From Prevotella sp. oral taxon 376 (GTDB lineage Bacteria > Bacteroidota > Bacteroidia > Bacteroidales > Bacteroidaceae): a stretch of 64,000 nt of DNA. Where the stretch lies: positions 1,240,001 through 1,304,000 of the forward strand of contig NZ_PYXG01000001.1 in NCBI RefSeq assembly GCF_003043945.1, written 5' to 3'. Positions 26,332-34,133 of this stretch are shown here, piece by piece. The notes beneath the pieces were generated by a model. It saw nothing but the letters and a program-made list of their open reading frames with translations, was not told the DNA's origin and made no database searches. A program made the translations under genes and the position numbers. Positions within the stretch are counted from its first letter, which is position 1. The number at the start of each line of letters is the position of its first letter.

Positions 26332-26907
26332 TTAATATAATAGGAGTAATCCGGCAAAGGCAGCCCAGCAAATCATGTGGATGGGGTTTACTTTTACATA
26401 TTTCGTGCCTACGAAAGTGGCGATGAAAAGGGCGACGCTGATCCAGAACTGCCACGGATTGGATATCGGCGAGCTGAAGTTTTCCTCATTGCAGAGCAGA
26501 AGGGTTGCCGCCGCCAGAAGACCTACGACGGCCGGTCGGAGTCCTGTGAAGACGCTCTGTACGGCAGGCGTATCCATGTATTTCATGAACATCTTGCTTA
26601 TCAGGATCATCAGGATGAAGGAGGGAAGCACAAGGGCGAATGTGGCCGTGGCGCTTCCGGCTATTCCCATGAGGTTGCCGAACCCCGCATTGCGCACGGC
26701 CGTATAGCCGCAATAGGTGGCAGAGTTGATTCCGATGGGTCCCGGGGTCATCTGGCTGATGGCCACGATGTTGGTAAACTCCGCACTCGTGAGCCAATGA
26801 TGGTGTATCACCGTCTCCGTCTGGATGAGCGACAGCATGCCATAGCCTCCCCCGAAACCGAACAGGCCTATCTCGAAAAATGTGATGAAGAGGTAAAGGT
26901 AAATCAT
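26332..26907 (-). CDS. Chromate transporter family protein, second half-protein
   Basis: Inner-membrane protein of 191 aa, a short-chain member of the CHR family. It opens with LFITFFEIGLFGFGGGYGMLSLIQ, has ISQMTPGPIGINSATYCGY, and contains about six hydrophobic stretches. Its ATG shares one base with the upstream stop (TAATG), so translation is coupled. Short CHR proteins usually work as heterodimers of adjacent genes. Chromate export is the family label; the natural anion here is unknown. Confidence 0.9.
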   Translation of the reverse strand: MIYLYLFITFFEIGLFGFGGGYGMLSLIQTETVIHHHWLTSAEFTNIVAISQMTPGPIGINSATYCGYTAVRNAGFGNLMGIAGSATATFALVLPSFILMILISKMFMKYMDTPAVQSVFTGLRPAVVGLLAAATLLLCNEENFSSPISNPWQFWISVALFIATFVGTKYVKVNPIHMICWAAFAGLLLLY

Positions 26908-27557
26908 TATTCAGTCGGTTTTAGGAAGGCTCCGTAGAGATAACCGCCAACTCCTGCGGCGATGATGATATAGATGGGGTTCACTCCGAGTGCCCAGATG
27001 AGCAGGGCGCTGCCTATGGGAATCCAGCAGTTCACGAGGTTGATCTTCGCGTCTTTTGCGAGATTGAAGGTGGGAACGGCAATCAGAGCCACCACGGCAG
27101 GGCGTATTCCCCTGAACATAGACTCCACCCAGGCATACTCCATGAATTCATGGAAGAACATGGCGATGAGCAGGATAATCAGAAAAGAGGGTAGTGCCGT
27201 GCCTAAGGCGGTGCAGAGAGCACCCCTCAGCTTGCGGAGCTTGTAGCCGATAAACACGCTGATGTTGATGGCGAAAACGCCCGGACAACTCTGGGCGATG
27301 GCAATCAGGTCGAGAAACTCATCCTTTTCAATCCAGCGTCTCTTGTCTACGACCTCGCTCTCAATGATGGGAATCATGGCATATCCGCCACCCAAGGTGA
27401 AGGTGCCGATCTTGAAAAAGGTCTTGAAGAAGGCCCAATAGTTCGCCAGTCGACCGTTGTCTGCTTTCTCCGCAGCAGCGGAAAATGGTATTTCGGTCTG
27501 TTTTAGGGAAGGAATATCGTCCGTTCTTTTTTCTGTGCCGTTGATTAACTCTTCCAT
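26907..27557 (-). CDS. Chromate transporter family protein, first half-protein
   Basis: CHR-family membrane protein of 216 aa, partner of the next gene. The family start FKTFFKIGTFTLGGGYAMIPIIESEVVDKR begins near residue 46 and is followed by LIAIAQSCPGVFAINISVFIGY. The first 40 residues are hydrophilic and unusual for the family, so a later start is possible. It follows purL by 81 bp on the same strand with no clear terminator or promoter in between, so read-through from purL is likely. Confidence 0.9.
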   Translation of the reverse strand: MEELINGTEKRTDDIPSLKQTEIPFSAAAEKADNGRLANYWAFFKTFFKIGTFTLGGGYAMIPIIESEVVDKRRWIEKDEFLDLIAIAQSCPGVFAINISVFIGYKLRKLRGALCTALGTALPSFLIILLIAMFFHEFMEYAWVESMFRGIRPAVVALIAVPTFNLAKDAKINLVNCWIPIGSALLIWALGVNPIYIIIAAGVGGYLYGAFLKPTE

Positions 27558-27638
27558 CCGTTCTTTGTTGTGTTGTATAAGTATGCCTTGCCCGTCTGTC
27601 CCATTTCCATTTCCGGAGGGAACAGCGGGATGCGTGCT

Positions 27639-30600
27639 TTATCGCTTTTCCTCTATCCACTTCCTCGCATTGACAAAGGCTTCCATCCACGGCGTTATCT
27701 CCTCGTCCTTGTGGTTGCGGGGATACCAGGCCTGTTGCCATGTGAAGATGGCGCGTTCCAGATGGGGCATCATGGCAAGATGACGGCCGTCGGCCGAACA
27801 GATGCCCGCCACCTGATAGTCGGAACCGTTCGGATTACCCGGATATTCGGCATAGTTGTACTTGGCAATGATGTTGTAGTTCTCCTCCGGTTCCGGCAAT
27901 TCGAACTTACCCTCGCCGTGAGCAACCCATATGCCCAGCTTGCTTCCGCTCAGCGAACCCAGCATGACGCTGTCGTTCTGAGGGATGCTGAGCCCCAGGA
28001 AAGCACTCTCGAACTTATGGGAAGTGTTGTGAACGAGGCGAGCGCGATGCCTGTGCTCAGGATTGATGAGATTCAGTTCGGCCATGAGCTGGCATCCGTT
28101 GCAGATGCCGAGGCTGAGCGTATCCTTGCGGGCATAGAACTTTTCGAGCGCCTCCTTGGCCTTCGGATTATAGAGGAAGGCTCCTGCCCATCCCTTTGCC
28201 GACCCCAAGACATCGGAGTTGGAGAATCCTCCGCAGAAGACAATCATATGGATGTCTTCCAGTGTTTCCCGTCCGCTGATGAGATCGGTCATGGTAACAT
28301 CCTTCACATCGAAGCCTGCGAGATATAGGGAATAGGCCATCTCGCGCTCGCCGTTGGTGCCTTTCTCACGGAGAATGGCGGCCTTGACGCCCGACGGTTG
28401 TCGCCGGTCGGCACTCAGGCCATATTGGGCGAGCTTGCCGGTGAAGCCGGCGTTGAACTTCATTTCTATCGGCTGCCCTTTATAATGCCGGTAGCGCTCC
28501 TTGGCCATGCCGTTCAGGCTCTGCCTGCGATCGAGCAGATAGCTCGTCTTATACCATGTGTCGCGAAGCGTGTCGATGTCGAAGGTGTGCTCATAATCGT
28601 CTTTCTTGATGACGAGCGTGCGTTCCCCGGGCGTGGGATAGCCGATCTTGGCGTAGCCGATGCCGCTGTCCTCGAGATAGGCGCGTAGCTCCTGCTTGTG
28701 CTCGTCGCTCACCTGAATGACCACTCCGGGGTTTTCAGCGAAGAGCGTTCTTATGATATCCGTGTCGGCCAGGCCGTGCAGGTTGATGTGCAGACCGCCT
28801 CTCGTGTTGGCGAAGGTCATCTCGAGGAGGGTGGTAATCAGTCCGCCCGCGCTGATGTCATGTCCGGAGAGAATCCACCCCTTATGGATAAGTTCCTGAA
28901 TGGCATTGAAGCAGACACAGAAATAGTCGGCATACATCAGTTGATTGTCGTTATAGTCGCCGTAGGGAACATCCTCTCCCACCTTGCCGAGGCTCTGCGC
29001 GAAGGCACTCCCACCCAGTTTTGCCTGCTGGAAACTGAAGTCTATGTGGTAAAGAGAGGAGTGCTTGTCGTTCACCAATACCGGGGAGACCACCTTGCGG
29101 ATATCGGAAACCTCGCCGCCGGAGGTTACGATGACTGTTCCCGGCGAGATAACCTTCTCGCCGTCGGGATATTGTTGGCTCAGGGAAAGGCTGTCCTTGC
29201 CCGTCGGGACATTCACATGGAGGTCGCAGCAGAAGTCGGAAAGAGCCTGGACGGCAGCATACAGACGGGCATCCTCGCCTTTCTGCGAGCGGCAAGGCCA
29301 CATCCAGTTGGCCGAGAGACTGACTCCCTGCAGACCGCCGGCCAAGGGAGCCCACACGATGTTGGTGAGCGACTCTGCCACCGACAGCACCGAGCCGGCC
29401 TCCGGAGAGGCCAAGCCCGCCTGAGGAGCGTGCCCAAGGGCCGTCGCGATACCCTTGCGGCCACGGTAGTCGAGGGCCACGACGCCACAGTCAGACAGCG
29501 GAAGCTGTATTTCTCCTTGGCATTGCTGATGCGCAATCTTGCCCGTTACGGAGCGGTCGACCTTGTTCGTCAGCCAATCCTTGCACGCCACGGCCTCCAT
29601 CTGAAGCACGCGGTTGAGATATTCGTCGATTCGGTCGGCAGAATAGGTGGCACCTTCATAGTGCCGAAGCACGGTCTCGTCGGTCATGACGGTTTTCGGA
29701 GAGTGTCCGAACATCTGAGCCACATCAAGGTCGAACGGTTTCGTGCCGTCGCCCAGCATGAAAGAGAAATGGGCGTCGCCTGTGGTTTCGCCGACCACAT
29801 ACATCGGCGCACGCTCGCGTTCGGCAATCTTTTTCACATGGTCGAGGTGCTTCTCGTCTATCAGCAGCCCCATGCGCTCCTGCGACTCATTGGCGATGAT
29901 CTCTTTGGCGCTAAGCGTTTTGTCGCCAATCGGCAGCTTGGTCATATCTATCTTGCCGCCGCAGTCTTCCACAAGTTCCGACAGACAGTTCAGGTGTCCT
30001 GCCGAACCGTGGTCGTGAATGCTGACAACAGGGTTGTTGTCTTCCTCTACGAGCGCCCGGACAAGGTTGTAGGCACGCTTCTGCATTTCGGGGTTGGCAC
30101 GCTGGATGGCATTCAGCTCAATGCCGTTGGAGTATCGGCCGGTGTCCACCGAGGAGACCGAGCCGCCTCCGAGGCCGATGCGATAGTTGTCGCCGCCTAC
30201 CACCACCACCTTGTTTCCCTTCTGCGGCTCTTTCTTCAGGCAGTCGCGCTTCTTGCCGTAGCCCACGCCTCCGGCAAGCATGATCACCTTGTCGTAGCCG
30301 AGTTTCTGGTCGCCTTCCTGATGTTCGAAGGTGAGCAGCGAGCCGGCAATCAGCGGTTGGCCGAACTTGTTGCCGAAGTCGGAGGCTCCGTTCGAGGCCT
30401 TGATGAGAATTTGTTCCGGCGTCTGGTAGAGCCATTTGCGCACGGGGAGAATGTCTTCCCAGTCGCGCTGCGCGTCGGCCTTTCCCTCGTCGTCTTTCAG
30501 GCGGGGGTAGGCGGTCATGTAGACGGCCGTTCCGGCAATAGGCCAGGAGCCTGTTCCTCCGCCCATGCGGTCTCTGATCTCGCCTCCCGTGCCGGTAGCG

Positions 30601-31382
30601 GCTCCGTTGAAAGGTTCCACCGTGGTGGGGAAATTGTGCGTCTCGGCCTTCAGGGAGATGACGCTTTCGATGTCTTCTACCTGAAAATAGTCGCTCGTAG
30701 ACTGATCCTTGGGGGCGAATTGCTCAATCACGGGGCCCTGGGCAAAGGCTACATTGTCCTTGTAGGCCGACAAGATATTGCCCGGATGCTCCTTCGTGGT
30801 CTTCTTGATGAGGCTGAAGAGGCTCGATTTCATCTCCTTTCCGTCGATGATGAAGGTTCCTCCGAATATCTTGTGGCGGCAATGTTCCGAGTTGATCTGG
30901 GCGAATCCGAAGATTTCGGAGTCGGTCAGCGGCCGTCCGTTTTGCTTTTCTATCTCGTGCAGGTATTCTATCTCCTCGGGGGAGAGGGCCAGCCCCTCTT
31001 CTTCGTTGTATTTCTCGATGTCCTCCACATGCCTGACAGGCTCTGGAGCGTGGTTTACGGTGAAGATATCTTGGTTCAGACCGTCGTACATGCGCTGCAG
31101 CATCGGGTCGTGCTCGGCATCCTTCGAACTTACGGGAAAGTATTCCTCAATACGCGAAATGCCGCTAAGACTCATATTCTGGGTAATCTCAACGGCATTC
31201 GTGCTCCATGGGGTGATCATCTCGCGGCGGGGGCCTACATAGTAGCCCTTCAGTTCCTTGGCGTCTAAAGGAGTTGCCTCGCCGTAGAGCCAACTAAGTT
31301 CGCTGATTTCATCGGGATTGGGATGATGGTCAATTTGCGTCGCAATCACATGCTCTTTCTGGGTCTTGAAGAAAAGAATCAT
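27639..31382 (-). CDS. purL: Phosphoribosylformylglycinamidine synthase
   Basis: Large single-chain FGAM synthase (about 1247 aa) of purine biosynthesis; converts FGAR plus glutamine and ATP to FGAM. Seen: N-terminal region with EIEYLHEIEKQNGRPLTDSEIFGFAQINSEHCRHKIFGG, the ATP-binding repeats with VSLKAETHNFPTTVEPFNGAATGTGGEIRD, and a C-terminal class I glutamine amidotransferase (FCGGFSNSDVLGSAKGWAG; nucleophile Cys in LGICNGCQLMAEL; HGEGKF). I place the start at 31382 (MILFFKTQ) because the next ATG upstream, 31421, overlaps the -7 element. Confidence 0.96.
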   Translation of the reverse strand: MILFFKTQKEHVIATQIDHHPNPDEISELSWLYGEATPLDAKELKGYYVGPRREMITPWSTNAVEITQNMSLSGISRIEEYFPVSSKDAEHDPMLQRMYDGLNQDIFTVNHAPEPVRHVEDIEKYNEEEGLALSPEEIEYLHEIEKQNGRPLTDSEIFGFAQINSEHCRHKIFGGTFIIDGKEMKSSLFSLIKKTTKEHPGNILSAYKDNVAFAQGPVIEQFAPKDQSTSDYFQVEDIESVISLKAETHNFPTTVEPFNGAATGTGGEIRDRMGGGTGSWPIAGTAVYMTAYPRLKDDEGKADAQRDWEDILPVRKWLYQTPEQILIKASNGASDFGNKFGQPLIAGSLLTFEHQEGDQKLGYDKVIMLAGGVGYGKKRDCLKKEPQKGNKVVVVGGDNYRIGLGGGSVSSVDTGRYSNGIELNAIQRANPEMQKRAYNLVRALVEEDNNPVVSIHDHGSAGHLNCLSELVEDCGGKIDMTKLPIGDKTLSAKEIIANESQERMGLLIDEKHLDHVKKIAERERAPMYVVGETTGDAHFSFMLGDGTKPFDLDVAQMFGHSPKTVMTDETVLRHYEGATYSADRIDEYLNRVLQMEAVACKDWLTNKVDRSVTGKIAHQQCQGEIQLPLSDCGVVALDYRGRKGIATALGHAPQAGLASPEAGSVLSVAESLTNIVWAPLAGGLQGVSLSANWMWPCRSQKGEDARLYAAVQALSDFCCDLHVNVPTGKDSLSLSQQYPDGEKVISPGTVIVTSGGEVSDIRKVVSPVLVNDKHSSLYHIDFSFQQAKLGGSAFAQSLGKVGEDVPYGDYNDNQLMYADYFCVCFNAIQELIHKGWILSGHDISAGGLITTLLEMTFANTRGGLHINLHGLADTDIIRTLFAENPGVVIQVSDEHKQELRAYLEDSGIGYAKIGYPTPGERTLVIKKDDYEHTFDIDTLRDTWYKTSYLLDRRQSLNGMAKERYRHYKGQPIEMKFNAGFTGKLAQYGLSADRRQPSGVKAAILREKGTNGEREMAYSLYLAGFDVKDVTMTDLISGRETLEDIHMIVFCGGFSNSDVLGSAKGWAGAFLYNPKAKEALEKFYARKDTLSLGICNGCQLMAELNLINPEHRHRARLVHNTSHKFESAFLGLSIPQNDSVMLGSLSGSKLGIWVAHGEGKFELPEPEENYNIIAKYNYAEYPGNPNGSDYQVAGICSADGRHLAMMPHLERAIFTWQQAWYPRNHKDEEITPWMEAFVNARKWIEEKR

Positions 31383-31418
31383 ATTAATTATACTACAATA
31401 AGGTGAGTTTACTGGATG

Positions 31419-31426
31419 CAAAGATA
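31419..31426 (-). promoter_or_regulatory. -7 promoter element of purL
   Basis: Minus-strand TATCTTTG fits TAnnTTTG, 36 bp before the chosen purL start. Confidence 0.7.
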
Positions 31427-31545
31427 CATATATTCTTTGGATTCCGTCGGTCTCTACCGATATTATTTTTCATGTCTTAGGAGTGGAAATATTAGATTCA
31501 AGGAGAAAAATGGCAGGGAGATGAAGCTGTGGAAGTATATTTTAT

Positions 31546-31758
31546 ATGCTAAGCTTTATTCTCCCTGCCATGATTTTATTATGTATGGCCTTTGGTCTCA
31601 ATAGTTTGCTCGGAAAAGCAGGAAAGCCCTATGTCAGCCTTTTTGCAGAGATCGGTTCCCTTGTCTTTTGCGGACTACTGTACACTTACTCGTCATCTGG
31701 AATGCGTATGTCTTTTATTTTGTCTCCGACGAAGATGATTTCCAGGTTAACAGTATAA
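31546..31758 (+). pseudogene. Possible remnant of a small membrane protein
   Basis: An open stretch encoding two hydrophobic segments (FILPAMILLCMAFGL and SLFAEIGSLVFCGLLYTYSS) that looks gene-like up to about 31690, then runs antisense into the next gene. An 11-bp inverted repeat (TGGCAGGGAGA at 31511, complement at 31560) lies over its start. I do not recognise a family. It may be a truncated gene or chance coding; the rest of 31383-31685 shows nothing else. Confidence 0.25.
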
Positions 31759-32168
31759 ATTTTGCTTTGATTTGAATAAGGGTATTTCATACAAACTTTA
31801 TAGTTTATCCGAGAACAATCTTTATTAATATAAGTAATCTTCATTGTTGACAGGGAATTTTCATCAAGCCCTAAGTTGTCAGTAACGAAGTCGTAGCCAT
31901 CTCCTTCTCTTTGCTCTTGCAACATGGCATCATAGAAATTTTTAGTGCAATACTTTTTTATTATGCTAAAACTCTTTTCGTAAGGGCATTGTCCTTCTAA
32001 AAGTGGTTGAGCCTTTTCTTTATCAAGTGCTCTCTTGTATTCCGCATAGAAATTGCGGATATAAGCCTCATGGGGATTTACCGGATTGCCAGCCTTTACG
32101 ATATTCATGAAGGCACCTCCAAATGCGAGCAAAATGGCTGTTGTCAGATAAATACTTAACTTTTTCAT
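31686..32168 (-). CDS. Small secreted protein, DUF3828-like
   Basis: Protein of 160 aa with a signal peptide (MKKLSIYLTTAILLAFGGAFMNIVKA). The mature part contains YIRNFYAEYKRALD, IIKKYCTKNFYDAML, GYDFVTDNLGLDENSL and a Tyr/Asn-rich C-terminal beta section, resembling the DUF3828 family of exported proteins of unknown function. It starts 12 bp after the stop of the amidase-like lipoprotein, so the two form a pair. A role as inhibitor or immunity partner of that protein is a guess from pairing. The islet is more AT-rich than its neighbours, which suggests transfer. Confidence 0.6.
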   Translation of the reverse strand: MKKLSIYLTTAILLAFGGAFMNIVKAGNPVNPHEAYIRNFYAEYKRALDKEKAQPLLEGQCPYEKSFSIIKKYCTKNFYDAMLQEQREGDGYDFVTDNLGLDENSLSTMKITYINKDCSRINYKVCMKYPYSNQSKIYTVNLEIIFVGDKIKDIRIPDDE

Positions 32169-32180
32169 ATATTATTTGAT

Positions 32181-33220
32181 TTAGTTTGTGGGTCGATATA
32201 TTTTATAATTTGTTTTTTCGTATTTGTCGTTTACATATGCATGTTTCTCAATATAGTCAGATACCCAATTCTGTCCATTCCAGATGTCAATATGGCCATT
32301 TTCATTGCCTTCTGGATAAGAGCGTAGTTTAAATCCTGCCTTCTGCAAAGCTCTTCTCACATATCGAGCACAGTGCCCACAGGTCGATTTGCTGTAATGG
32401 GAGTGAGCATTTTGCGTCGCAATTCTTGCGGCACTTCTGGCTTTTCCCAATCCCCGTTGATTGTTTTCGTATTGAGGTCCGTTTAGGTTGGAAGGATAGG
32501 TGGGGGTTCCGTCGCCCGTGATAGGCTCTGTATCGGTGCTATCTATTTCCGTAGTGTCATTATAATCATACGGCCAGTCTTCAGTTTCAGGAGTATTTTC
32601 TGGGAAGTCCGGGAAGGTGATAGAGTCTTTGGGAGTAACGACCACTTCGTCAATCCAGTTTGTATCGGAAAGCGATCTTGTTGCTTTCTTCTTCAGATTC
32701 TTTATGAGTCCCGTCTTCTCCACTTTCCCTAAGAAGCGGTTTAATTCATCGTAATAATTATCATCTCCAACAAAGTCGTCATAGAATATCTTATTTCGAT
32801 TTGCTTCAAAGTAGTTTTTCTCGGGCTTGCTTTCTAAAAACAGAATCTTCCGGATTTCATATAAGGGATTCATGAAGGTAAAGGCATATGTCCTGACGGG
32901 TTCTGTTTTCAAACTGTCAACGGTAGAAAGAGAGTCCGCGAGAAGCTTGATGACAGGTGTTTGGACAATGAGGTTTCCATTAATGCGGTATATGCGTGAA
33001 GATATAATCTTTAAATCTGTAGGAGTATAGTTTCTTGCAGAAAGATAAGCACAACTGTTTTTGGTGTGGCTATAATAATGTCTGACCCGTTTTAAAGCCG
33101 TGTTTGGGTTAACCTCCATCGTGGATTTCTGGGACAAGAACAGGTCTTCTTCTACATTGCAAGATGTAAAAGCAATGAGACTGAGAGCTGATAATAAAAA
33201 AGTTTTTTAGTAGATAACAT
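32181..33220 (-). pseudogene. Amidase-like lipoprotein with a frameshift in its signal peptide
   Basis: The last about 70 residues carry a Cys-His hydrolase pattern as in NlpC/P60 or CHAP-like peptidoglycan amidases: KSTCGHCARYVRRALQKAG, then GHIDIWNGQNWVSDY. The downstream frame is open from about 33207 but has no ATG before the lipobox, only a weak TTG at 33137. ATG 33218-33220 starts MLSTKKLF, then an A6-C-T6 tract (33196-33208) breaks the frame. One extra T would give MLSTKKLFLLSALSLIAF-TSC-N, a perfect lipoprotein signal. A promoter (33247-33254) supports the ATG. It may be a mutation, slippage-based phase variation or a base error. The middle of the protein is unrecognised. Confidence 0.65.
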
Positions 33221-33246
33221 AACAAGTAGGATAATAATGGTCGCGG

Positions 33247-33254
33247 CAAAGTTA
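33247..33254 (-). promoter_or_regulatory. -7 promoter element of the amidase-like lipoprotein
   Basis: Minus-strand TAACTTTG, 26 bp before the ATG at 33220. It supports a start upstream of the frameshift. Confidence 0.65.
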
Positions 33255-33419
33255 TGTTTTCTATTTGACAAAACAAAATATTTTTGTCGTTTTTTTCGTG
33301 ATAGCGAGGGTTTTTAACTTATAGGGTTAGCTGCCGGGACAGCCTTAAGAGCTATAATCTTGGACAAAAAGCAGGCAGGAGAATATTTCTGACTCATTAA
33401 CCAAACAAAGAAGAGAAAA

Positions 33420-33504
33420 GTAAAAGGCGGCTAAAAGCCCGGCTTCTAACGGCTAAAAGCTCTCCTTCTAACGGCTAAAAGGCGAGCTTTTAACGGCCTT
33501 TTAC
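33420..33504. repeat. 22-nt-period dyad array, family 2 copy A
   Basis: GTAAAAGGC and its complement GCCTTTTAC form outer arms (33420-33428, 33496-33504). Between them three units begin at 33429, 33451 and 33473, exactly 22 nt each, with pattern GGCTAAAAG-N5-CTT(C/T)TAAC. It lies 25 bp past the queH stop. Read in queH orientation it starts GTAAAAGGCCGTTA, like copy B after pncB. Confidence 0.85.
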
Positions 33505-33529
33505 AAAGCTTGCGGTATGTGGCTGGTTT

Positions 33530-34120
33530 TCAGGGGGTTGTGTCTTCGTCTTTCTGTCTTATCGAGAACTCGCAGCCGCAGTAGGTCTGGTTGTAGAAAT
33601 TATTCTCCTTGAGCAGGGCGTTGCGCCGTTCCTGCAGGCCGCCTACGCGCCAGTTCTGTCCCCACCAGATGACGCCGGTCTGGGCACAGGCCCACTCGCC
33701 GGCCTCGTTGATTTGCTCCAGGCTCTTCCATCGGGAGGAGGCGAGGGTGGTGGTGAGCACCTTGTATCCGTTCGCCTGGGCGTACCGGGCGGCATGCAAC
33801 AGGCGCATCTTGAAGCATTCCAGGCATCGTAGGCCCCGCTCGGGCTCCTTCTCCAGCCCCTTGACGCCGCATTTCCAGTCGGCATGGTCGTATTCCGCGT
33901 CTACCTGCTGCAGTCCCAAGGCTTTGGCATAGCGCATGCATTCCTGCTTGCGCACCTCGTATTCGTGTTCTGGATAGATGTTGGGGTTATAATAATAAAT
34001 GGTGGGGGTGATGCCGTTTTGCATCATCCATTCGATGATGGCCGAGGAGCAAGGCGCACAGCAGGTGTGTAGCAACACGCGGTTGGTGGCATAGGGAATT
34101 TGTATGGGGGCTCGCTTCAT
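33530..34120 (-). CDS. queH: Epoxyqueuosine reductase, QueH type
   Basis: Last enzyme of queuosine tRNA modification, the non-QueG form (former DUF208), about 196 aa. Metal-binding and redox cysteines are visible: LLHTCCAPCSS, CLECFKMRL and TYCGCEFS. Other family segments: YYYNPNIYPEHEYEVRKQE, YDHADWKCGVKGLEKEPERGLRC and LTTTLASSRWKSLEQIN. I use ATG 34120 (MKRAPIQIPY), 13 bp after the aminopeptidase stop, because the longer version starts inside that gene. It is the third gene of a leftward eamA-pepM1-queH operon. Confidence 0.94.
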   Translation of the reverse strand: MKRAPIQIPYATNRVLLHTCCAPCSSAIIEWMMQNGITPTIYYYNPNIYPEHEYEVRKQECMRYAKALGLQQVDAEYDHADWKCGVKGLEKEPERGLRCLECFKMRLLHAARYAQANGYKVLTTTLASSRWKSLEQINEAGEWACAQTGVIWWGQNWRVGGLQERRNALLKENNFYNQTYCGCEFSIRQKDEDTTP

Positions 34121-34133
34121 TTCTCTTTCGGTG

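Noticed and set aside
28698-31268. An 856-codon plus-strand open frame opposite purL
   Set aside because: Antisense shadow of purL; no domain-like content and no promoter or leader.
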